Part shown: piece after piece, positions 24,001-32,300 of the stretch
Layout: each line of letters begins with the position of its first letter
Numbering within the stretch: position 1 is the first letter of the stretch
NCBI RefSeq assembly: GCF_000382225.1
Contig: NZ_KB907823.1
Span: 1-57,214 of the forward strand
Reading direction: 5' to 3'
Length of the DNA stretch: 57,214 nucleotides
DNA from: Hymenobacter aerophilus DSM 13606
GTDB taxonomy: Bacteria > Bacteroidota > Bacteroidia > Cytophagales > Hymenobacteraceae
Notes under the pieces: model-generated
What the model saw: the letters and a program-made list of their open reading frames with translations, nothing else
What the model was told of the DNA's origin: nothing
The model's database searches: none
Program-made: the position numbers and the translations under genes

Positions 24001-26769
24001 TTAAGCTGCCTCAACACTCCCTCGAATGGGAGGTAATTGACCAACTGCTACCGTCATCATGTCTTCCGCTATTCCTATCATCCCCCGTACATTCGTTACC
24101 ACACTATATTTCACTCCTTCGCTGGTTAGCAACGCGAAGTGCTTCTGTCCACACTTAATTTTCAGGTTCTCCACGTCTCGACGGAGTTGCTCATCCAGCG
24201 TAGACTTGGTTTCAGCTACGAAGTACACCCGCTTGTCAGCTTCCAGCACCACCGCCCAGTCGGGCACGTAGTTGCCAATCGGCGTCGGCACCTTAAAGCC
24301 ACGAGGCAGCTTAAAGAAGAACTTCACCGCTTCATCTGCTTCCAGGTCTCGAGCAAAGCTTCGCTCCGTATCAGAATCCACCGGTACGTAATTGTACAAA
24401 GTCTTCTCCGGATGTTCCGTCACAGCAAATAGGTTACTCAGAAACGTCTGGATTTCCTCGTTGTCGAACAGCTTCATCTCATACTGCTCTCCGGCTAGGC
24501 GTTCATAAATCACCCCGTCGACTAGGAGCTTATTCAGCGTCCGCTGAACCACACCCACCACGTTGTCCAAAAATAGCTGCGGGTTTACTTCCAACTCCCC
24601 ATTTCGGCCCGACTGACTCAAAATCTCGAATATTGTTCGTCGGGTGATGTTTACCCGCTGCTGAATGTAGGCATATACATCCGGTACTGGGTAGCGCACG
24701 GCTTCAGTTTTGGCCGATGATGAATTAGTTAGAGTAGCCGTTACACCATCTTGCTGGCTTATGCCCAACCGGGCCACTTCACTCAGCAACTTAGGACGCA
24801 CAGTCACTGGCACCCGCCTAACATCTGCCAGTTCCTCTACTGCTAATCTGATCAGGTCTGCCGAGGAGTAATTTACCCGGTAACGCGTCTTGTGTTTGAT
24901 TCTATCCCATATTTCAAAAAACAGCGGACAGTTCTCTTCTGTCAGCTGTTTCGTGCGTTGTACCATAGCCACGTCACGCGCGTTCTTGATCCGTCCTTCA
25001 AACGATACGCTCGTTTCATCCTCAATCTCCTGCTGCAGCGCCTTCGCAAAGCTTTCATAGCTCTCGTTAGCTATTACCGTCAGTACATTCAAACCTTTAT
25101 CTAATACCCGCTGCCCCATGGCATTTACTGGCAATCGTAGCCCGCGTCCAATTTCCTGGCGCTTGCGCAGTGTGGTCTTGGCCTCATTTAATGTGCAAAT
25201 CTGAAACACATTCGGGTTATCCCACCCTTCGCGCAGGGCCGAGTGGGAGAAGATAAACTGCACCGGTTCCGAGCGGCCCAGCAGCCGCTCCTTATCCTTC
25301 ATGATCAGATTGTAGGTGTCATCGTCAACCTTTGTCGAGCCGTTGGTATCCTTCAGACCTTTCTTATCCTGCGAGAAATAACCGGCGTGCACCTGGCCGG
25401 CCTCATAAGGTATCAGATCCTCATACTCGGACTTGGCAGCGAGGGCCCGGAAAGCATCCTCAAACCATATGCCCAGCTTGCCCAGCATTGGGTTTCCCTC
25501 GGTGTCCTTACCGCGGTAGTTGGCTACCCGATCAATAAAAAACAACGACAGCACCTTAATGCCTCGGGGCTGCAGCTGCTTCACCCGCCGGAAGTGGTGC
25601 AGAACCGTCTGCTCCACCTGAAACTTCATCACGTCCTCAGTCTGGCCCCCTTTCGATTCTCCCTCGCGCAGTATCAAGCCCCCGCTGAATTCTACAAGCC
25701 CATCCGCAGCATTGATGCTCTCCAGAATAAATCCATTTTTGTAGGCATCGCGCCCCCCCGACAAGTCAAATAGGTCATCGCCTAGCTTCACTGTCTTCTC
25801 CACTTTGGAAACTCCTGTTTTCCCATTTTGGAAGAACGAAATCTTGGCTCCCAATGCTCGCTTGCCATGCACTACCGAGCGCAACTCTGCAAATGCTGCA
25901 TTGTAATTTGCCCCGCCTGTTATGCCATCAACAACAATTTGCTTCACTAAGCCCTGGTCATAGGCCTGCACGGGGTTTAGGCTATAAACCAAGTTATACA
26001 AATGACGGTGCGTTGCTGAGTAACGCAAAAGACAAAGTGGGTGTAAGTTGGCTAGTGCCGCCCGCCGTACATCTGTCTCCATATTCTGCGGCTCATCCAC
26101 TATCACTATCGGACGCACTCCTTGAATGTACTCAATCGGCTTGACCCCACTCTCGCGTTTTGTGTTGATTACGTTGGCGTCCTTCGTGAAAGCGTCAATA
26201 TTCATTACCAGTACTTGTAGCGCATCGCTGGTTGCATAGTTGCGTAACGCGCCTAATCGGGCACTGTCATAAACGCTAAAGTTAATGGGCACGTGTCCAT
26301 ACAGCGTCTGGAAATGCTCGTGGGTCACTTCCAGATTTTTCAGTGCGCCCTCGCGAATGGCTATGCTTGGTACGACAATTACAAACTTGCGAAAACCATA
26401 CTGTCGGTGCAACTCATATATCGTGCGCAAATAGGTATAAGTCTTGCCAGTGCCTGTCTCCATTTCTACAGTCAGATTTAGATCCACCGATGCTGATTTA
26501 CTATCCCTAGCAACCGTGGTATGCGCTAACTCTGTTGACCGACCCAGACCGTACCGTACCTGCACTTTCTGAATGTTTTCTAATAATTGCTCCGCGTTAA
26601 GGACAAGCTTGTTGCCAATCCCGCGCTCAGTAAATTCCAATGAGCTCCCTTCTTGTCTGAACGACGTGCCAAAGCCTCCCTCACCCAGTGGCTGCCCTTC
26701 AAACGCATCAATTACTGCTTGCACTGCCTCAAGCTGATAGTTCTGTGAACTGTCAAATTGTAATTTCAT
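24001..26769 (-). CDS. Type III restriction enzyme, Res subunit
   Basis: A 922-residue SF2 helicase-nuclease. Walker A METGTGKTYT (TGTGKT 105-110), motif II IVIVDEPQNM, motif III region LRYSATHRH, motif VI LRKRQEIGRGLRLP, and a C-terminal PD-(D/E)XK nuclease near residues 845-870 (VPDWAVVLEADKRVYFVAET followed by KS). Res with Mod translocates or slides from asymmetric sites and cuts when two enzymes meet. Its start overlaps the preceding 185-residue gene by 1 nt (TAATG). All catalytic motifs are present. Confidence 0.93.
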   Translation of the reverse strand: MKLQFDSSQNYQLEAVQAVIDAFEGQPLGEGGFGTSFRQEGSSLEFTERGIGNKLVLNAEQLLENIQKVQVRYGLGRSTELAHTTVARDSKSASVDLNLTVEMETGTGKTYTYLRTIYELHRQYGFRKFVIVVPSIAIREGALKNLEVTHEHFQTLYGHVPINFSVYDSARLGALRNYATSDALQVLVMNIDAFTKDANVINTKRESGVKPIEYIQGVRPIVIVDEPQNMETDVRRAALANLHPLCLLRYSATHRHLYNLVYSLNPVQAYDQGLVKQIVVDGITGGANYNAAFAELRSVVHGKRALGAKISFFQNGKTGVSKVEKTVKLGDDLFDLSGGRDAYKNGFILESINAADGLVEFSGGLILREGESKGGQTEDVMKFQVEQTVLHHFRRVKQLQPRGIKVLSLFFIDRVANYRGKDTEGNPMLGKLGIWFEDAFRALAAKSEYEDLIPYEAGQVHAGYFSQDKKGLKDTNGSTKVDDDTYNLIMKDKERLLGRSEPVQFIFSHSALREGWDNPNVFQICTLNEAKTTLRKRQEIGRGLRLPVNAMGQRVLDKGLNVLTVIANESYESFAKALQQEIEDETSVSFEGRIKNARDVAMVQRTKQLTEENCPLFFEIWDRIKHKTRYRVNYSSADLIRLAVEELADVRRVPVTVRPKLLSEVARLGISQQDGVTATLTNSSSAKTEAVRYPVPDVYAYIQQRVNITRRTIFEILSQSGRNGELEVNPQLFLDNVVGVVQRTLNKLLVDGVIYERLAGEQYEMKLFDNEEIQTFLSNLFAVTEHPEKTLYNYVPVDSDTERSFARDLEADEAVKFFFKLPRGFKVPTPIGNYVPDWAVVLEADKRVYFVAETKSTLDEQLRRDVENLKIKCGQKHFALLTSEGVKYSVVTNVRGMIGIAEDMMTVAVGQLPPIRGSVEAA

Positions 26770-27326
26770 TATACAGACGGAATAGACTTCAAAAAATTAA
26801 TAAATTTTTCATATGGCCTAACAAGCACATAATTAGCAGGGATAGAATAATAGCGCTCTTGATTCCCCCTTATCCGTGGCGTAATGAGAGGTATTTTGCT
26901 ATTTCTTATGTCTTCTTGAAGCTTAGCGGTCATTAATATAACCCGGGCAAGCTTATCGCCAGTTGGCTTTATCGTGGCTAAATGCACAACTACATGCATT
27001 TTTCCAATCTCCGATGCAATCTTGTTGAATGCGTTTTCTGCCTTATCAGGTCTAATCCATAAATCATCATCGGCCGATACATTGATGTTTGGGCCTGTTA
27101 CTTCCACATATATGTCTCGCTCCGGCAAGTAGAGGTCTGCACCTCCTTTTTCTTTATCATTTAAAGCCGCACTTCCCGATATATAGTCAGTTGAACCTGC
27201 ACCGAGCCCAATAACTTCAACTGCTAAGCCAGTTTCTTTTTCAATTGTGGCCTTTATCCAATTCTCCTTCTCACTCGCTTGCTTCCAAGATGCGCTATAG
27301 GCATCTTTCCAAAAGTTATCATCCAT
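26769..27326 (-). CDS. Unknown protein inserted between mod and res
   Basis: A 185-residue protein 12 bp after mod and overlapping res by 1 nt. A possible PD-(D/E)XK-like core is visible: GSAALNDKEKGGADLYLPER, then DIYVEVTGP, which gives D-x(n)-E-V-T with no lysine in the usual place. Later parts are helical and basic. It is AT-rich like the 3' part of mod. Type III systems normally have only mod and res, so this is an extra component, perhaps a specificity or regulatory factor. The family is not known to me. Confidence 0.7.
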   Translation of the reverse strand: MDDNFWKDAYSASWKQASEKENWIKATIEKETGLAVEVIGLGAGSTDYISGSAALNDKEKGGADLYLPERDIYVEVTGPNINVSADDDLWIRPDKAENAFNKIASEIGKMHVVVHLATIKPTGDKLARVILMTAKLQEDIRNSKIPLITPRIRGNQERYYSIPANYVLVRPYEKFINFLKSIPSV

Positions 27327-27338
27327 TGCAAGTATAGG

Positions 27339-29246
27339 TTAAATAAGTTCGAAGCTTATGTTAGCCTCTTCAAGTTCCAATGCAACATTTGTAAGGGCAT
27401 GGTCAGAAATGCCAAAAATGCTTTCTTGAATCACAACTCGTTTGGGTTGTTTTTCTGCCACTTTAGCTAGTTTTTCGCTGCTGATTTTTTCTAGGATAAT
27501 GCATATTCGATTATTATCAACATAATAAACACCATCCCTATATTCAATAGCAGCTGAGAGCAAAAGACCATGTTTAAGCATTAATTCATAAACAACACTC
27601 TCTTTATCTATTTCAGTGTTAGAAAATTGGTTTTGAAATAGATTTAATTGGTCACTCATTGACTTTGCCGAAGCATCTTCACGCCATATTTTGAAGTTTG
27701 ATGACTCAAGTATGAATGACTTAAACCCTTTTATTCCTGGTGCTGCGAAGTTGATTTGGTTATTCTGAGTGTGCTTATTCAAGACCTTACGAATTCTATC
27801 CCGTGAAATTTCGGAGATCTTGCGGTACCCCTTTGAGTAGGCTGGTGCATCTGTTTCAATGCTTTCAGGCATCTGGATACAAATAAACTTTCTGTTTCCA
27901 CCAGACTCTTGGTTAAGTTCAATGATAGCCTGAGCCGTACTAGCGGAGCCAGCAAAGAAATCCATAACAATGTCATCTGTACCCAAGCATTGTGAAGCAA
28001 AGGACTTTATTAGTACAGTTGGCTTAGGATGAGAAAATACTTTATCTCCAAATAGCTCTTGAAGCTGTTTCGTGCCCTCCGTGTTAAAGCCAGCACGAAG
28101 TGAGTTGCCTACCCCTTTTGCTGATTCATTGCGCATCCAAGTGGATACTGGAACGGTCGAAAACTTGGCCTCATTCTGAAAGCGCTTAAGAAGAGGAGAA
28201 CCATCCTTCCCTTTCTTAGGGAAAATTACCCTACCCTCATCAATTTTCTGCTGCATCGTTCGCCGATTGTAGGGCCAGTAACGGCCCTTTGGCGGCATGT
28301 ACTCGATGCCGGTTAGAGGGTCTTTGATAGGGTAGAGAGTATCACCACCTGCTTTGCCAGCACTTAAGTTATCTGCAATCCAAGGGCCCCGAGAATCATC
28401 ATCTGGATTTGTATATCGGTCGAATGTGCGCTCAAGCCCTTTTAACTTAGTTTTGCTTTTGCCATAACACAGTACATACTCGTGGTCAGTGCTAACGTTA
28501 TCTACGCTATCCATTGCTCCGCTACGTCGTTGCCAAACAAAGCAACAGTAAAAATTTTCTTGACCGAAAATTTCATCCATTAACAGCTTTAAATTGAACA
28601 CTTCGTTGTCATCAATTGATACGAAAATTACGCCATCCTCACAAAGTAAATTCCGGGAAAGAAACAAGCGGGGAAGCATCATACTCAGCCAAACAGAATG
28701 GTATTGGCCATTTTCCTTGCTATTACTACGCCATAAGTCCTGCTTATTGATATACCCCTCCTGGTCCACTAAGCCCGCTCGCTTCTCAAATTCTTCCCGC
28801 CGCTCAGTGTAGTCATCAGGATATACAAATGAGTCATTACCAGTATTATAGGGTGGGTCTATGTAAATCATCTTCACCTTCCCGAAATACGACTTCTGCA
28901 GCACTCGGAGCACTTCCAGATTCTCCCCCTCGATAAACACATTTTCAGCTGTGTCAAAGTCCACGCTGCCCTCTCGGTCGGGCACCAGCGTCGCTGTGGT
29001 CCGCTTCTGAATCTCTTTGTAGGCTTCCGCCTTACCCGGCCAGTTCAGCCCGTACCGCTCCTCACCTACATACACATCCTCACCCAGTACGAGCCGCAGC
29101 TTATCCACGTCAAGCTTGCCCTCAGCAAACACCTCGGGCATTAGCTGTTTCAATTGGGCCAGCTTCTCCGCAGCCACGTCCAGGCTCTGGCCATCTAGGC
29201 GCGTCGCCTCATTCTCAAGTAGGGTAGGGGCAGTAGTCGATTCCAT
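27339..29246 (-). CDS. Type III DNA N6-adenine methyltransferase, Mod subunit
   Basis: About 635 residues from MESTTAPTLL; an upstream in-frame start at 29297 is less likely. It is a beta-class methylase: motif IV DPPYNTGND (DPPY 130-133) comes first and motif I, VMDFFAGSAST, later, near residue 420. Between them lies the target recognition region. The ADP-like N-terminus is GC-rich like the region around it, while the centre and 3' part are AT-rich, which points to replacement of the specificity half. It modifies one strand of the site and guides Res. Confidence 0.93.
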   Translation of the reverse strand: MESTTAPTLLENEATRLDGQSLDVAAEKLAQLKQLMPEVFAEGKLDVDKLRLVLGEDVYVGEERYGLNWPGKAEAYKEIQKRTTATLVPDREGSVDFDTAENVFIEGENLEVLRVLQKSYFGKVKMIYIDPPYNTGNDSFVYPDDYTERREEFEKRAGLVDQEGYINKQDLWRSNSKENGQYHSVWLSMMLPRLFLSRNLLCEDGVIFVSIDDNEVFNLKLLMDEIFGQENFYCCFVWQRRSGAMDSVDNVSTDHEYVLCYGKSKTKLKGLERTFDRYTNPDDDSRGPWIADNLSAGKAGGDTLYPIKDPLTGIEYMPPKGRYWPYNRRTMQQKIDEGRVIFPKKGKDGSPLLKRFQNEAKFSTVPVSTWMRNESAKGVGNSLRAGFNTEGTKQLQELFGDKVFSHPKPTVLIKSFASQCLGTDDIVMDFFAGSASTAQAIIELNQESGGNRKFICIQMPESIETDAPAYSKGYRKISEISRDRIRKVLNKHTQNNQINFAAPGIKGFKSFILESSNFKIWREDASAKSMSDQLNLFQNQFSNTEIDKESVVYELMLKHGLLLSAAIEYRDGVYYVDNNRICIILEKISSEKLAKVAEKQPKRVVIQESIFGISDHALTNVALELEEANISFELI

Positions 29247-29399
29247 AAAGCAAGTAGTTTCAAGTCCGGGCCTAATAAGCCCCGCCCTAAGTTGCAATAA
29301 TCAATTTGGCCGTGCAAATTGCTCCTTGTAGTGCCGGATATACGCCTTTGCTAGTGCCTTATCTGCTAACCTGTTCGTATCCTAATTTTTTTTGCAACT

Positions 29400-32300
29400 A
29401 TGCCCCACGTCGCTCTATTCGAGAAGCTGACGCAGCAACGCCGCGAGCAAGCCGCCTTCCTCAACCACCCTGATTTTGCCGGCGTCAAGCGCATGGTGTC
29501 GCACCGCCACCAGAACGATACCCACTTTCTCTACGAGCTGCTCCAGAACGCGAACGACGCCCAGGCCCTCGAAGCCTGCTTCGCCCTCTACCCCGACGGC
29601 CTGGCCTTCTATCACGACGCCATCCGTAACCAAGGCGCCCCCTTCACCATTACCGACCCCGACCTGGCTACCACCAACCGTGCTGCCCGGCCCGGCCACG
29701 TCAACGCCATTACCAGTATTGGTCACGGCTCAAAGTCCGAAAACCCCGACCAGCAGCCCCAGCAGGGCAACACCATCGGCAAGTTCGGCACCGGCTTCAA
29801 GTCGGTTTTCATCTTCACCAACACGCCCCACATTTACGACCAGCAGTTCGCATTTTCCATCAGCGACCTGATCGTCCCCAACCTGCTCCGCAACGAGCAA
29901 GCCAAGCCGCATTTCCCGTGGGATGCCACCCTGCATCCGACTATGTTCTGGATTCCTTTCAACAAAGGCGACCAAAACTGGACCACGAAAGCCTACCACG
30001 ATATTGCCGCCGCTCTGGCTGGCCTACGTTACCCGCTACTGTTTCTGCCTAACCTTCGGGGCATCGCCTGGCAGGTGTACGATCAGCCCAGCCACGTCCC
30101 CGACCAGAAACCTACTTCCCGCGGTACCTACCTACGCGAAGACGAGCCCCTGACCCAGGTTCCCGTTGAGTTGCCTGGTGCCACCGTGCAGCTCACCAGC
30201 CTGCTACAGGAAGTTACTGGCTCACTTGCTACCGAATCAGGCATTAAGTCTACTACGTTCCGCTTCCTACTCGTTAGCCAGGCTCCTAAGGGCCGGCCCG
30301 ACCTCAAAACGGAGCTAGCTTTTGCCATCCGCCCCAACGGCACCCTCGACGCCGACCAGCTGTTCGAAGTGTTCTGCTACTTCAGCACCAAGGAAGCCCA
30401 CGACTTGCGCTTCATCGTGCAGGCCCCTTGGTCGCTCGGCGACAGCCGCGAACTGCTCCGGGGCTCCGACCCCTGGAATAAAGTCCTAATCGATCAGGTT
30501 GCCGACTTGCTGGCGGCTGCCTTACCCGTCTTCCGCGACCTGCCCCCGTTCCCCGCGCAGCAGAATTCTCTGGAAGATACTCCCCGCCCAAGCTCCCTGC
30601 TTACCGACAGCTTGCTTCGGCTGTTGCCCCTCGACCGGGCCCCGCTCGAATCCGCCTCTAAGCGTAGCGGCGTATCGTTTCTGCCTCTGTTTATAGCCGT
30701 AACCAAGGCCTTACGCACCCAACGCCTGCTGCCCACCAGCACCGGTGGCCACGTCACGGCCGCCAATGCCTATCTGTCCGAGTCCGAAGAGTTGCTGCTC
30801 ACTTTCGCCCAGCCGCAACTGGCCCAGCTCACCGATAACCCCGCCGCCGCGTGGGTATTCGCCAGCCTCAACAAAAGCCGCTCCGAGCTGGTCGATTATG
30901 TCCTGACGCTGCTACCCGGTGGCCAGGCCCGCCAGCAGTTTACCGCCCCCAAGCTCGTTCGTTTGTTCAACCACGGGTTTGCCGCCGCGCAGTCCACCGA
31001 GTGGTTTGCCGCCTTCTACCGTTTTCTCGATACCGGCCCCGGTCGCTCCCTGCTTATTACCGGCGAGCGGCCCTTGCGCAACAAGCCGTTTCTCCGACTC
31101 GAACCAACCAGCTCCGATAGCGCCCCCAGTCATGCATCGGCTTGGCACGACGACAACACATTCCAGGTTTTCCTGCCCGCCGTCACCCCAGTTCCCGGCG
31201 TAAAGGTGCTGCACCCAACCCTGGCCAACGATGCATCCCTGGCTAGCTTTATCTCCCTTATCGGCCTCGGTGCTCCCGATTTGCTGGCCGTTATCGAGGG
31301 CCAGATTCTGCCCCGCTACAAGTCCGACAACCTCGCCAGCGTATCCGACCAGGAACATTTGGCCCACTGCCGTACCATCGTGGAGTGCTTCATTCAGACC
31401 GCTCCCGACAAGAGCCGGCGCGAACGGCTCTGTAAAGCCCTGGCCAAAGTGCCTTGCCTACTTGCCGAACACTACACGGGCCTCGCCCGCTGGCACCGCC
31501 CTGGCCGCTGCTACCTACCCAGCGACACGCTAACCGTATTTTTGGGCACCACCGCCAAAGTGCCGTTTCTCGACCGCTCGCTATATGCCCCGCTTGAGGC
31601 GGAGTACGGCGACCAGGTGTACCAGCTCTGGCTGTCTATTGGCATTTCTGATTCTCCCCGCATCAAGCAGGTTGTTACCACTGGCTCCGACGTCCCGTGG
31701 GCTACCCAGGAGTATCGGTATGAAGAAACCGGTCACCGGAGCGTCTCCGATGAAGAAGTCATCGACTATCAGCTCGAAAAACTGCCAGACCTAATATGCA
31801 CCCCCCAATCCCTGGCCTGGTCAGTCAACCTATTCGATTTTCTAGTAGAATCTGTCAATCGTAAGGCTGATATTCTTTCCAGTACGCACAGCTACTTCTG
31901 GAACCGTTATACCCGGCACGTCAAGCCCGTAACCTCTACACTGGTTGATAACCTTATCGATTACCCTTGGCTGTTTGCTGCCGACGGCCAGTGCTACACG
32001 GTCGAGCAGCTACGCACCCAAAACCTTCACCTGCATCCCAGCTACAACGACAGCAGCACCGCTGCCAGTGAATTGCTTGCTGCCATCGGTCTTCGCACCG
32101 GCCAAACCTTCACCGACCCCCGCCAGCAGCAGGCCTTCGACCTGCTAACCCAGCACCTGGCTCGTGGCGGCTCCATCGACGACGTCCTACAAGCCCTACG
32201 CCCCGCTGTCCAGCCACCTACTCCAACGCCAGGCACCAGCCCCGGGCTGCACTTAAACCCATCCATCACCGGTATCGACGACGTTCCGCCGCCCCCCACG

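Noticed and set aside
29415..29999. Minus-strand Gly/Val-rich frames opposite the sacsin-type ATPase
   Set aside because: They overlap clear GHKL motifs of the plus-strand protein and have typical shadow composition.
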